Of a stretch of 57,341 nucleotides of DNA, positions 45,904 through 55,009 are shown in pieces. Position 1 is the stretch's first letter, and every line of letters begins with the position of its first letter. The position numbers and the translations under genes are program-made. Below the pieces are notes generated by a model. The model was not told the DNA's origin. It did not search any database and saw only the letters and a program-made list of their open reading frames with translations. Source of the DNA: Caldilineaceae bacterium SB0661_bin_32 (GTDB lineage Bacteria; Chloroflexota; Anaerolineae; Caldilineales; Caldilineaceae); contig VXMH01000048.1 in assembly GCA_009841235.1 (NCBI GenBank), forward strand, positions 1 through 57,341. Reading direction: 5' to 3'.

Positions 45904-47124
45904 TTAGCGTTCGCCGACGCCCAGCCGCTGCTCAATACGGCGGCTGGCATAGGACATACTGTAGCTGAAGATCCAGAAAAGCACGGCGATGAAGGCAAAG
46001 ACCTCAGGTTGTGTACCGAGCCAGTCGGGATTGGCGATGATTGTACGTGCGATGCCGAGCAGGTCGAAGATGCCGACGAGCGCGACAAGGGTTGTGTCTT
46101 TGAACAGGCTGATGAACTGCCCAACAAGAACGGGGATGACGGCGCGCAGTGCCTGGGGCAGGATGATGTGCATGGTGGACTGATAGGTGCTGAGGCCGAG
46201 GGCCTGGGCGGCCTCATACTGGCCTCGAGAGATCGATTGCAGACCGCCGCGCACGTTTTCGGCGGTATAGGCGGCGGAGAAGAGTGTGATGGCTACGAGG
46301 GCGCGCAGAACGCGGTCGACGAGCGGGAAGCCATCAGGCAGAAACAGCTGCAGCATGACCTGGCCCATGAAGAGCAGGCTGATAAGCGGGACGCCGCGAA
46401 TGAATTCGATGTAGACAACGCTGATGACGCGGATGGCGGGCAGCTTCGACTGGCGGCCGAGCGCGAGTAGTACCCCAAGCGGGAAGGAGAGTGTGATGCC
46501 GAAGAAGGCGAGCAGGAGGGAGAGGAGAAGGCCGCCCCAGAGGATGGGTTGGACTGGAGGCATCGGGCCTTCCTCGGCGCCTACGCCGCGCAAAAGGATG
46601 AGCATGACGAGGAGGTAGGCGAGGAGCAGGTAGGCTGCGGCGCGGCCGCGGCGCTGAATTGGCAGATAACCGGCGATGGCATATCCGACACCGGAGGCGA
46701 CGGCGGTGATGAGTAGATTGAGTCTGGTCCCCATGGAGAAGAATGGAATGAGCATGAGGACGAAAGGGATTGCGATCAGGACGCGGGCGGCGCCGCTGAA
46801 TTGCCCGCTGATGAGCCTCCACATAACGCCAACTACGGCGCCGAGCAGGTAGATGATGAGCCAGAGGCGCCAGGCTTCGACAGCGGGGTACTGGCCGCGC
46901 ATGATGAGGTTGAAGTTGGCGGGGATGACGCCCCATTCGGCGTTGACGAAAGCCCAGCGCAAGAGTAGTCGTGCGATGAAGAAGACGAAGGCCAGGGCGA
47001 CAATGGTAAGTAGCGAGTTAAGCAGGTCGCTGAACAGGTTTCTTCTAAGCCAGCCCAGGACTGTGTAGCGCTCGGTTGCTGGAAGGACAGAGCGGTCCGA
47101 TGGGGTGCCAGCCGCTGTGGTCAT
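45904..47124 (-). CDS. aapM: Amino-acid ABC permease, AapM type
   Basis: A 406-residue permease, longer than the usual 220-residue HisM type because of extra N-terminal helices, as in AapM/BztC. The core carries VVYIEFIRGVPLISLLFMGQ, the coupling loop GGLQSISRGQYEAAQALGLS, and PQALRAVIPVLVGQFISLFKDTTL. It forms a heterodimer with AapQ. It starts 76 nt after aapQ and ends 58 nt before aapP. Confidence 0.94.
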   Translation of the reverse strand: MTTAAGTPSDRSVLPATERYTVLGWLRRNLFSDLLNSLLTIVALAFVFFIARLLLRWAFVNAEWGVIPANFNLIMRGQYPAVEAWRLWLIIYLLGAVVGVMWRLISGQFSGAARVLIAIPFVLMLIPFFSMGTRLNLLITAVASGVGYAIAGYLPIQRRGRAAAYLLLAYLLVMLILLRGVGAEEGPMPPVQPILWGGLLLSLLLAFFGITLSFPLGVLLALGRQSKLPAIRVISVVYIEFIRGVPLISLLFMGQVMLQLFLPDGFPLVDRVLRALVAITLFSAAYTAENVRGGLQSISRGQYEAAQALGLSTYQSTMHIILPQALRAVIPVLVGQFISLFKDTTLVALVGIFDLLGIARTIIANPDWLGTQPEVFAFIAVLFWIFSYSMSYASRRIEQRLGVGER

Positions 47125-47200
47125 CTGGTCGGTGGATCCTTGCGGTGTGCGTTACGGGTGTCTGGTTGCCGGTTTCGAGTTTTTCGTTCTCAGATTGCCG

Positions 47201-48385
47201 CTATCGCTCTACGAGTCGAATGCGGCGGTTATAGATATTCATGAGCAGGGAGGTCAGCAGGCTGAGTGACAGGTAGGTGCCCATGATCATGGTAAACATT
47301 TCGATTTCGCGACCGGTCTGGTTGAGAATCGTGTTGCCGGCGACGGCGAAAAGGTCTGGATAGCCGATGGCGATGGCCAGGGAAGAGTTTTTGGTCAGAT
47401 TCAGGTACTGGCTGGTGAGCGGCGGGATGATGACCCGCAAGGCCTGGGGGAAAATGATAAGGCGCAGGGTCTGTGCCGGGTTGAGGCCCAGGGAAGTGGC
47501 GGCTTCGCGCTGGCCCTTGGAAACGGACTGGATCCCGGCGCGCACGACTTCGGCGATAAAGGCCGCAGTATAGATGATGAGTCCTGATAGCAGCGCCATG
47601 AACTGCTGGCTCAGAATCTTTCCCCCTTTGGTGTTGAAGCCCTCCAGAAAGGGTTGGTCGAGGGTCACGGGCTGCGGCAGAACTATCCAGCCGACGAGGC
47701 CGACGGCGGCTACGGTAAGAAGGAACCAGAGCGTGATGAGCGGCATACGGCCGGTGCGTTTGCCCTGTTCACGCAGGAGGTATGAAACGACGGCGCCAAG
47801 GACGATGCCGGCGCCTAAGACAAGCAGAAAGGTACCCCAGGAGTCGGTAGGGATACCCCAGGGAATGGCGACGCCGCGGTTGCTGAGAAAAATGGGGCCG
47901 GGCAGGATAATGGCTTCGGCCACGCGCGGCAGCTTGAGGAAGACGGCCTGCGCCCAGAAGATAAGCAGGACAAGCAGTGGGATGTTGCGAAAGATATCGA
48001 TGTAGATGGAGGCAATGCGGCTGACCAGAAAGTTGGTGGAAAGGCGCATAACGCCGATGACGATTCCGAGAGCGGTGGCAAAGATGATGCCGAGGAAGGC
48101 GACCTGAAAGGTGTTAAGAAGACCGACAACGAAGGCCCTGAGGTAGGTCCTTTCGCGTGAGTATTCGATCAGACTTTCGCCAATATCGAAGCCGGCGGCC
48201 TGGCCGAGGAAACTGAAGCTTATAGCGACGTTATGCTTCTCTCGCAGCCCGGTAATCATGTTGCTGTAGAAGAACAGTCCCAGCCCGACGACGATAATGA
48301 CGACCAGGAGTTGACTGAAGATGCCGAGCACGCGCTCATCACGGTAGAAAGGGGGGCGTACCTGGCTGGCGTGGATCTCCTGCAT
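47201..48385 (-). CDS. aapQ: Amino-acid ABC permease, AapQ type
   Basis: A 394-residue permease of the AapQ/BztB class with about eight helices. Typical blocks are FVVGLLNTFQVAFLGIIFATALG, IYIDIFRNIPLLVLLIFW, the coupling loop AGIQSVSKGQREAATSLGLN and PQALRVIIPPLTSQYLNLTKNSSLAIAIGYPD. The ATG at 48385 was chosen because an upstream in-frame start would place a 12-bp hairpin inside the coding region. GAGG lies 7 nt upstream. Confidence 0.94.
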   Translation of the reverse strand: MQEIHASQVRPPFYRDERVLGIFSQLLVVIIVVGLGLFFYSNMITGLREKHNVAISFSFLGQAAGFDIGESLIEYSRERTYLRAFVVGLLNTFQVAFLGIIFATALGIVIGVMRLSTNFLVSRIASIYIDIFRNIPLLVLLIFWAQAVFLKLPRVAEAIILPGPIFLSNRGVAIPWGIPTDSWGTFLLVLGAGIVLGAVVSYLLREQGKRTGRMPLITLWFLLTVAAVGLVGWIVLPQPVTLDQPFLEGFNTKGGKILSQQFMALLSGLIIYTAAFIAEVVRAGIQSVSKGQREAATSLGLNPAQTLRLIIFPQALRVIIPPLTSQYLNLTKNSSLAIAIGYPDLFAVAGNTILNQTGREIEMFTMIMGTYLSLSLLTSLLMNIYNRRIRLVER

Positions 48386-48409
48386 TGGCTGCCTCAGGGG
48401 TAGGTGCAG

Positions 48410-48441
48410 CCATGCGGCCAGCCGTGGGACTGGCCGCATGG
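48410..48441 (-). other. Intercistronic hairpin between aapJ and aapQ
   Basis: CCATGCGGCCAG (48410-48421) and CTGGCCGCATGG (48430-48441) form a perfect 12-bp stem with an 8-nt loop. No T-run follows on the minus strand, so it probably stabilises the aapJ message or marks a processing site. Confidence 0.85.
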
Positions 48442-48454
48442 CAGTTAAGGTGAA

Positions 48455-49552
48455 TCAGCGGATCGGGGGTGCGTACAGGATGCCGCCGTCGGTGTAGAGG
48501 CTGTTCAGGCCGCGGGGCAGGTCAAAGACCGTGTCGGGGCCGAGATTGCGGTCGTAGATCTCAGCGTAGTTGCCGAGTTGCTTGATCACATCCACGAAGC
48601 AACCGGAGTTGGAGAGACCGATCTTGGCGCAGAAGTCACCTTCCAGGCCCAGCAGCTTGCGAATGTTGGGGTCGTTGCTGTCCATGAAGCCGTCGACGTT
48701 CTGGGAGGTGATGCCGTGTTCTTCAGCCAACATGGTGGCGTAGACGACCCAGTTTACGATGTCGAACCACTGGTCGTCGCCATGGCGGACGGCCGGGCCC
48801 AGAGGCTCCTTGGAGAGGGTCACGTTGATGATAACGTGGTCTCCGGGGACTGTGAGCGTGGTCTGGCGGGAGACGAGGCTGGATTTGTCGGTGGTGACGG
48901 CGTCGCAGCGGCCTTCGTCGTAGGCGGTGAAGGACTGGTCGAAGTCTTCGAAGACAACAGCTTCGTAGTCAACTCCGGCCGCGGCGAACTGATCGGCGAG
49001 GTTAAGCTCTGTGGTTGTTCCGGTCACGACGCAGACGGAGGCGCCCTGCAGGTCCTGCAGAGTTGCAACACCGCTCTCCTTGCGCACCATCAGGCCCTGG
49101 CCGTCGTAGAAGGTGGTGGGGCCGAAGTTCATGCCCAGATCGGTGTCGCGAGACATCGTCCAAGTGGTGTTGCGGATGATGACGTCGCCCTCACCGCTGG
49201 AGAGAATGGTGAAGCGCTCTTTGGCGGTAGCAGGCCGTACTTCGAGGGCATTAGCGTCGCCAAAGATGGCCGCGGCGATGGCACGGCAGTAGTCGACGTC
49301 AAAGCCGGAGAAGTTGCCTTCGGAATCGAGGAAGCCGAAGCCTGGGAGTTGGGCGTTTCCGATGCAGACCAGTTTGCCGCGTTCCTGCACGATGCTGAGC
49401 GTGGACTGCACTTCCTGCATTGCCGGCGCTGCCGCTTCGTCTGATTCGACGACTTCGGGTCCTGCTGCAGGACTCATACATGCGGCGATGATCATGCCAA
49501 TGACCATTGACAGAATCATTCCAACCTTGTTCAATTTCCTCATGCTCTTCAT
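48455..49552 (-). CDS. aapJ: General L-amino-acid-binding lipoprotein, AapJ type
   Basis: A 365-residue family 3 binding protein of the AapJ/BztA class. It has a Sec lipoprotein signal (lipobox IIAAC, C25). The ligand domain shows GKLVCIGNAQLPGFGFLDSEG, GFDVDYCRAIAAAIFG, VIIRNTTWTMSRDTDLGMNF and FVDVIKQLGNYAEIYDRNLG, the last being characteristic of AapJ. AAGGAG lies 7 nt before the ATG. It leads a complete aapJQMP operon, which in other bacteria imports a broad set of L-amino acids. Confidence 0.95.
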   Translation of the reverse strand: MKSMRKLNKVGMILSMVIGMIIAACMSPAAGPEVVESDEAAAPAMQEVQSTLSIVQERGKLVCIGNAQLPGFGFLDSEGNFSGFDVDYCRAIAAAIFGDANALEVRPATAKERFTILSSGEGDVIIRNTTWTMSRDTDLGMNFGPTTFYDGQGLMVRKESGVATLQDLQGASVCVVTGTTTELNLADQFAAAGVDYEAVVFEDFDQSFTAYDEGRCDAVTTDKSSLVSRQTTLTVPGDHVIINVTLSKEPLGPAVRHGDDQWFDIVNWVVYATMLAEEHGITSQNVDGFMDSNDPNIRKLLGLEGDFCAKIGLSNSGCFVDVIKQLGNYAEIYDRNLGPDTVFDLPRGLNSLYTDGGILYAPPIR

Positions 49553-49723
49553 TGTGTGCTCCTTGTAATGGATGGTGGAAACGGTAACGGACTTCTATGA
49601 CTCCTGAACTGGAGACGGTCCATCATTGTGACCGAGCGTAGCAGCTATGCCCGCGGGCCCGTTGTATGCGGAATTCGGCCAATCATCACTACAGCAAGGG
49701 CTGCGATGGAATCCCAGTAATGA

Positions 49724-49752
49724 AGTATAATACAAGTCCGACAACGCCACAA
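49724..49752 (-). promoter_or_regulatory. Promoter for aapJQMP
   Basis: TTGTGG and TATACT are 17 nt apart on the minus strand. The implied leader before aapJ is about 165 nt. The 49553-50147 gap holds this promoter and the one for the divergent zinc-ribbon gene, and no gene that I can support. Confidence 0.6.
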
Positions 49753-50051
49753 CAGGGTTTAGTTTAGTGGGAATTGGGTTTTGGGGCAATGAATGCCATT
49801 TTCGACGTGGAACAAGAATGGACACCAAGAGCGGGAACAGAAAGTGATGAGTTTGCGTTGTAAAGGGGCGTCGGTTGCATAATCGGGACCTGTCCATGGT
49901 CCGGCGATCCAGCGGGGGATTCGCTGACAGTCTAAGATGGCGAGGTCGTCGGATTCTGTAATCCACGGTACATAGAATAGTTTGAAGGCGGCCCGGTCGA
50001 TATACATACAGCGAATGACCGTTTGCTTTTGGGCATATATTGGTGGTGGGA

Positions 50052-50057
50052 TATAAT
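50052..50057 (+). promoter_or_regulatory. TATAAT -10 for the zinc-ribbon membrane protein gene
   Basis: A consensus TATAAT lies about 90 nt upstream of the ATG at 50148. The best -35 at the right distance (TTTGGG, 18-nt spacing) is poor, so an activator may help. Confidence 0.45.
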
Positions 50058-50147
50058 CGTCGAATGCCCGATTCCGGAGCTTTGCGAATTGCGTCACCGG
50101 CACAGACACAGTCCGGAGCGGGCCCGGCAACCTGACAGGAGAAGCGA

Positions 50148-50723
50148 ATGCTGGCGGAACTGTCCAACACGATTGCAACCCTTATTGGGATTTTCGTTGC
50201 CCTCTTGGGCGCGTTCCTCTTCGCCTTCTGGATTGCAATGGGCATCTGGACGTTCAACGATATTCGCAGCCGGACACGGGACTGGCTTGCCATCGTTCTT
50301 GCCAGCCTTCTGGCGCTTGTGTTTCCCCTTGTCGGCCTCGTCCTCTACATGATGATTCGCCCCAGAGAGACGCTGGCCGATGTATTCGACCGGGCACTGG
50401 AAGAGGAGTCATTGCTCAGGGATTTGGAGGCGACACTTTCCTGTCACAATTGCGGACTGCCGGTACAGGACAGTTGGAATTTCTGCTCAAACTGTCATAG
50501 CCAGTTGCGCTATGCGTGTTCCAGCTGCGGCAAGGCGATGCGGCACGAGTGGAGCATCTGCGTCAGCTGCGGCGCAGACCAGACTGAGCAAGATTCTTCC
50601 GCGCGAGATGGACAGAGCAACTTCAGAAACAGGGTCGGCGCCTCAGTTTCGGCGGCCACACAAGAGACAGCGGCAGGCGCCGCGGCATTCGGACCCACGC
50701 AGGAATCTTCGCAAAGAAGATAG
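50148..50723 (+). CDS. Membrane protein with double zinc ribbon
   Basis: A 191-residue protein with two predicted helices (about 8-36 and 46-70) followed by a cytoplasmic zinc-ribbon pair. The Cys pairs are C99/C102 with C113/C116 and C124/C127 with C138/C141 (SCHNCG, FCSNCH, ACSSCG, CVSCGA). A low-complexity Ala/Thr/Ser tail ends the protein. Double zinc ribbons of this kind usually mediate protein contacts. It stands alone on the plus strand between aapJQMP and the ThDP enzyme gene, which it nearly abuts tail to tail. Its function is unknown. Confidence 0.85.
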   Translation: MLAELSNTIATLIGIFVALLGAFLFAFWIAMGIWTFNDIRSRTRDWLAIVLASLLALVFPLVGLVLYMMIRPRETLADVFDRALEEESLLRDLEATLSCHNCGLPVQDSWNFCSNCHSQLRYACSSCGKAMRHEWSICVSCGADQTEQDSSARDGQSNFRNRVGASVSAATQETAAGAAAFGPTQESSQRR

Positions 50724-50742
50724 TACACTCCCGGACATCGGT

Positions 50743-52380
50743 CTACTTCTCTTTCTTCCGTTCAGTGGGGGCGGACATCTTCGTCCAGGGGGCAGGCATC
50801 TCCCCGACAGGAACTTCAATAAGAACGGGCAGATCGGCGGTGAAGGCGTCGGACAGGGCGCTCCGGAGTTCGCCCGGCGTATGAACGCGGAGTGCACGCG
50901 CGCCAAAGGACTGTGCAAAGGCGACGAAATCGGGATTGTGCAGTTCGCTGGCGATGACGCGGCCGCCGTAGTCCTGCTTCTGCATTCTAAGCACGTTGCC
51001 GTAGGCGGAGTCGTTGAAAACGACGGTGACAGTGTTGATGCCGTGCTGGACGGCGGTCGCCATTTCGGTGGCGGAGAAGAGCAGGCCGCCGTCTCCGCTG
51101 ACGCAGAGTACCGGCCGGTCGGGAAAGGCAACTTTGGCCCCTAGCGCCGCGGGGAAACTCCACCCCAACGTAACCTGATAGTTGGAGGTCAGGTAGGTCC
51201 GCGGCCGGTAGACCGGCATGGCTTCGCGGCTTACGTATCCCACCTGTGTAATATCCTCGACGTAGATGCCGTCGTCCGGCAGAGCCTCGCGGATGGCGCG
51301 CACGAAACTCATTTGCGGCTGAACTGACTCATATATCGCATCCATTTCATCCTGCAGGGCCAGCATTTCGACCCGGCGGGAGCGTCTTTCGCGATTGTGC
51401 GACGCCAGTGCGGGCAGCAGCGCTTGCAAGGCGTCGCGACAGTCCGCTACCAGAGAGACGTCCGGCGGTTCAAAACGATTGTGCTCCTCCGGGTCGATGT
51501 CTACGCGAATGAGGCGCAGATTGCCCGGCTTTCCCCAACGCATCATAGGAGTAGAAAGGCGAGAGCCCACGGAAATGGCTACGTCGGCCTGCTCCCACAG
51601 CCGCCGGCCGGGGCCGTGTGAGTGGCTGAAGGGGTGGCGGCTGGAGAGGATGCCGCGACCGGATGCACTGGCGATTACAGGGGCCTGCAGGGTCTCGGAC
51701 AGTGTGCGAATCTCCTCGGTCGCACCGACAGCACCGCCGCCAACGAAGATAACCGGATTCCGCGCCCCGGCAAGGAGGCGGGCGGCATCGGAGACCGCCT
51801 TACCGTCAACGGCCGGCCGGTTCAGGGACAGAGGAACGGGTTCGTCATTGAAATCGGCCTGGCGGGAGAAGACGTTAAGCGGCACTTCCAGGCCAACGGG
51901 CCGGGGGCGGTCGGAGTGCATTGCGCTGAGCGCCTCGGCGAGCAGGCGGGGAACGTCGGCGGGGCTTTCGACACGGCGCGCCCACTTGGTCAGGGAGCGC
52001 AGGATTCCGAGCTGGTCGGGGATTTCGTGGAGCATGCCGTAGCCGCGGCCGATGTGATCACTGTGGAGTTGGCCCGTAAGGCATAGGACGGACGCGTTGG
52101 TGGCGTAGGCGGTGGAGAGGGCGGCGGCGGCATTGAGGAAGCCGGGACCCGGCACGACGACGTAGACGCCGGTCTTGCCGGAGGCGAGCGCGTAGCCGAG
52201 AGCCATGTAGGCGGCGCCCTGCTCGTGGCGCGTGTGGATGACGCGCATGCGGTCGCGGGCGTCGTAGACGGCGGCGTAGAAGTAGTCGTTCTGTACGCCG
52301 GGCAGGCCGAAGATGGTGTCGATGCCGTGTGAGAGAAGGCCGTTAACGAGGGCTTCGCCACCGGTACGCGTTGTGGTCAT
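50743..52380 (-). CDS. Thiamine-diphosphate-dependent enzyme, acetolactate-synthase-like
   Basis: A 545-residue ThDP enzyme. The activating Glu is in IHTRHEQGAAYMALGYA, and the ThDP/Mg motif is VSGDGGLLFSATEMATAVQHG with Asn in VVFNDSAYGN. Three domains (Pyr, central, PP) are complete. The family covers acetolactate synthase, benzoylformate and oxalyl-CoA decarboxylases, and hydrolases. No regulatory subunit gene is nearby and the operon is catabolic, so a biosynthetic ilvB role is unlikely. It starts 24 nt after the enolase-superfamily gene and probably acts late on a 2-keto acid made there. Confidence 0.9.
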   Translation of the reverse strand: MTTTRTGGEALVNGLLSHGIDTIFGLPGVQNDYFYAAVYDARDRMRVIHTRHEQGAAYMALGYALASGKTGVYVVVPGPGFLNAAAALSTAYATNASVLCLTGQLHSDHIGRGYGMLHEIPDQLGILRSLTKWARRVESPADVPRLLAEALSAMHSDRPRPVGLEVPLNVFSRQADFNDEPVPLSLNRPAVDGKAVSDAARLLAGARNPVIFVGGGAVGATEEIRTLSETLQAPVIASASGRGILSSRHPFSHSHGPGRRLWEQADVAISVGSRLSTPMMRWGKPGNLRLIRVDIDPEEHNRFEPPDVSLVADCRDALQALLPALASHNRERRSRRVEMLALQDEMDAIYESVQPQMSFVRAIREALPDDGIYVEDITQVGYVSREAMPVYRPRTYLTSNYQVTLGWSFPAALGAKVAFPDRPVLCVSGDGGLLFSATEMATAVQHGINTVTVVFNDSAYGNVLRMQKQDYGGRVIASELHNPDFVAFAQSFGARALRVHTPGELRSALSDAFTADLPVLIEVPVGEMPAPWTKMSAPTERKKEK

Positions 52381-52404
52381 TGGGTCGGCTCCAGGAGGCT
52401 GGGG

Positions 52405-53520
52405 CTAATGGGCAACCGAACCGTCGGCGTGATAGTTGCCGAGGATCTTCTTGGGCTGATAGGGGTAGTTATCCAGTTTGCCCTCGTCAATGTGAAGTCC
52501 GATGCCGGGGCGGTCCGAGACGACAAAGTATCCTCCTTGACGCTCGACCGGCGTATCGACGATGTCGTTGAAGGCATCGGCGGTGGGATGGCTCTCCATC
52601 AGCACGTAGTTGGGGACGGCGGCGTCGAGCTGGCAGAAGGCAGCTATGTTGACGGGGCTGCCCATCAGGTGCGGAAAGATGCCGACGAATGCGGATTCGG
52701 CGATGGCCGCGATCTTTTTGACCTGCGTGAAGCCGCCGGCGAGGGAGAGGTCCGGGCGGATGAGGCTGACGATCTTGCGGTCGATGAGATCTTTGAACTG
52801 GAAGATGTTGTAGAAGCGTTCGCCGGTTGCCATAGGCAGGGGCGCGGTTTTTGCGATGTACTCCATGGACTCCAGGCTTTCAGGGGCGAGGGGATCCTCG
52901 TAGTAGAGAATGCGGAAGGGCAGCAGTTCGCGGGCGAGTATGATCGCCTCTTCGGGACGAAGGTTGCGGTGGATTTCGAGACCGAGATCGATGTTGAAAC
53001 CGACAGCGTCGCGCACCGCGGCGACCATGGCGACGGCCTCGCCAACCACCTGGGAGGGTGTCTTGCGCTCGAAACCGGGCAGGAAAGGGGACATACGAAG
53101 GGAAATGTAGCCTGCGGCGACCTGCTGCTGGGCACTGGCAGCGCATTCGGCGACGGTTGCGCCGCCTACGTTGGCGAAGACTTTGATTTTGTCGCGCACG
53201 CGGCCGCCCAACAACTGATGAACCGGTTGGCCCACGGCCTGGCCGGCGATGTCCCACAGCGCGATGTCGATGGCGCTGAGCGCGGCGCTGAGCGCGGCGC
53301 CCATGAAGTGGGCATCGCGGCTGACGGTCTGGTAGTGGTGTTCAATGCGGGCGGCGTCCTTGCCGACAAAGTAGTCGCTCAGCTCGAGGATGGCGCGATG
53401 CACTACGCCATGATGCGCCCAGAGACCGGCCTCGCCGTTGCCGACGAGGCCCTGGTCGGTGTAGACGCGCACGAGAAGGAATCTGTCTACCAGAAAGGGG
53501 GTGATTTTTTCGATCTTCAT
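52405..53520 (-). CDS. Enolase superfamily (mandelate racemase/MLE-like) enzyme
   Basis: A 371-residue enolase-superfamily protein, probably a sugar-acid dehydratase. Metal ligands are D178 (FNIDLGLEIH), E208 (LYYEDPLAPES) and E234 (MATGERFYN). H184 and H284 (GIFPHLMGSPV) are candidate acid-base residues. No KxK motif is clear in the first lysine position (ISLRMSPF), as in mannonate-dehydratase-like (RspA) members. ATG 53520 (MKIEKITPFLVDRF) was chosen for GGAG upstream. It lies between the beta-propeller lyase-like gene and the ThDP enzyme gene in one operon, consistent with producing a 2-keto-3-deoxy acid. Confidence 0.92.
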   Translation of the reverse strand: MKIEKITPFLVDRFLLVRVYTDQGLVGNGEAGLWAHHGVVHRAILELSDYFVGKDAARIEHHYQTVSRDAHFMGAALSAALSAIDIALWDIAGQAVGQPVHQLLGGRVRDKIKVFANVGGATVAECAASAQQQVAAGYISLRMSPFLPGFERKTPSQVVGEAVAMVAAVRDAVGFNIDLGLEIHRNLRPEEAIILARELLPFRILYYEDPLAPESLESMEYIAKTAPLPMATGERFYNIFQFKDLIDRKIVSLIRPDLSLAGGFTQVKKIAAIAESAFVGIFPHLMGSPVNIAAFCQLDAAVPNYVLMESHPTADAFNDIVDTPVERQGGYFVVSDRPGIGLHIDEGKLDNYPYQPKKILGNYHADGSVAH

Positions 53521-53578
53521 CAATTGCACTCCCGGTAAGCAGCGAGGAACTGAAGGAGAGAGGCAGGCGTTCCGCACG

Positions 53579-54766
53579 TCATTCGGCTTCAACCCGATAG
53601 AGATGGCTGCGACCTGACTGGGCTGAATTATACAGGATGCGGCTGCCGTCCAGGCTCCAGAGGCAGTGGGGATGGGTGCCGCGATGGGAGTTGTGATCGC
53701 AGTGGGGGCCGAACGCGGCGATATGGTCAACTTTCTGCTTATTCAGATCGACCAGGACGACACCTTCCCGATCCCAAGTGGTGATTTTGCTGCCGTCGGG
53801 GCTGGCAATGGGATGGCCGCCCAAGGGCTGGTCGATGACGACTTCCTTGCCGGAGCCGTCGAAGTCAATCATGTAGAGACGGGGTTCGTCCTGTTGTCCT
53901 TCATCGGTGTGGACGCGGTAGCCGGAGTAGAGGACTTTTGTGCCTTCCGCGGTCCAACTGTGGTGATGGCCGAAGAAGGTGAGCCAGCGGCGCTCGCTGC
54001 CGTCGCGGCTGACGATGTAGATGCTGCGGCGGTGAGGGCTCTTCCAGGGTGAAAGGTCATCGGGCGTGGACTTTATCCACATGGCGACTAGCATGTGCTG
54101 GGCGTCCGGGGTCCACTTTGTGTTGCCTACGGTCATCTGGTCGATGTGGAAGAGATGGTTGTTGGGCGTCATCTCGTAGAGTGATTCGGTAGAGGCGACG
54201 AGGGTCAGGTCTGCTTCCTGCATATCGCCCGAACCGGCGTCGGAAGGCATGGTGTAGACGCCCCTGGGCAGGTCGGTGCGTATGTCGTTGGTGGTCCAAC
54301 TCAGGAGTTTGCCGTCAGGGCTGATCTGGCGGATGCCTCCCTTCATCTTGCGGAGGACTTTGCCGCCGCGCCGACCCAGACGCGACCATCCGGCGTCGAC
54401 GACGCTGACCTCCTCGGGCGCGGTGTAGAAGAAGACTTCACATTTGGTTGGGTGCCAGACGGGGAAGGCGCCGGTATGCGTGTTGTAGAAGGCGTTCTCT
54501 GCGAGAAGGCGAAGCTCGTAGGTCTCCAGGTCCATCAGATAGAGCTGACCGTTGCATGTGGCAAGGGTATCACGGTGGACAGCAGTTATGTCTTTGGGGT
54601 TTGCGGCGGAGAAGACCATGTAACGACCGTCGGGCGACCAGGGTGAAATGTCGTAGTAGGTGTGGACATCTGCCATTGGGCTGCTGGTCAACTGCTCGAT
54701 AGTTCGGCCTGTGTGCTGGTCAACGTAGGTGCTGCGTTCGGGTTGGCTTCTGTGATGGGATGTCAT
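53579..54766 (-). CDS. Oligogalacturonate-lyase-like beta-propeller protein
   Basis: A 395-residue protein with TolB/WD40-like repeats (SPDGRYMVFSA, SPDGKLLSWTT, ASPDGSKITTWD, SLDGSRILYNS), similar to oligogalacturonate lyase, a seven-bladed propeller that splits unsaturated digalacturonates using Mn. His residues in FGHHHSW and CDHNSHRGTHPHC are candidate metal ligands. It has no signal peptide, fitting the cytoplasmic location of that enzyme. ATG 54766 (MTSHHRSQPERS) was chosen for GAGGA upstream. Upstream is a family 5 binding protein; downstream are a sugar-acid-type dehydratase and a ThDP enzyme. Lyase activity is inferred. Confidence 0.8.
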   Translation of the reverse strand: MTSHHRSQPERSTYVDQHTGRTIEQLTSSPMADVHTYYDISPWSPDGRYMVFSAANPKDITAVHRDTLATCNGQLYLMDLETYELRLLAENAFYNTHTGAFPVWHPTKCEVFFYTAPEEVSVVDAGWSRLGRRGGKVLRKMKGGIRQISPDGKLLSWTTNDIRTDLPRGVYTMPSDAGSGDMQEADLTLVASTESLYEMTPNNHLFHIDQMTVGNTKWTPDAQHMLVAMWIKSTPDDLSPWKSPHRRSIYIVSRDGSERRWLTFFGHHHSWTAEGTKVLYSGYRVHTDEGQQDEPRLYMIDFDGSGKEVVIDQPLGGHPIASPDGSKITTWDREGVVLVDLNKQKVDHIAAFGPHCDHNSHRGTHPHCLWSLDGSRILYNSAQSGRSHLYRVEAE

Positions 54767-54800
54767 TTGATTGGTCCTCAGGGGAACTGGGAGCGTCGCA

Positions 54801-54830
54801 GCGGGCAGACACAGCGGGCAGACACAGCGG
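54801..54830. repeat. 13-bp tandem repeat
   Basis: GCGGGCAGACACA occurs twice in tandem, with a further GCGG. It lies in the gap between the family 5 binding-protein gene and the lyase-like gene. Confidence 0.8.
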
Positions 54831-54892
54831 CCAGCGATGTGCCCGGAGTCGCTCATTACTGTATGGCGGCACGGGGGCCGCGCGCAGATTGG

Positions 54893-54924
54893 GCGGGGCG
54901 TCCTCGTTTGGGAGAACGCCCCGC
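54893..54924 (-). other. Strong intercistronic hairpin after the family 5 binding-protein gene
   Basis: GCGGGGCGT (54893-54901) pairs with ACGCCCCGC (54916-54924), with a further CTC/GAG inner stem. There is no T-run on the minus-strand side. As with the other binding-protein genes, it may protect the upstream message. Confidence 0.8.
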
Positions 54925-55009
54925 GAAGGGATCAGAATTGGCCATCTCCGGATGTCCTAATTCAGGTATCCGGCGCCTCTTGCCGGTCCTCGCAGAGGCG
55001 GTTAACTAC

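Noticed and set aside
49595..50293. Minus-strand frame of 232 codons in the gap upstream of aapJ
   Set aside because: It overlaps the aapJ promoter and the start of the zinc-ribbon gene, has no ribosome binding site or domain, and reads as low-complexity basic sequence.
50743..52380. Biosynthetic acetolactate synthase (ilvB)
   Set aside because: No ilvN or other branched-chain genes nearby, and it is tightly linked to catabolic enzymes.
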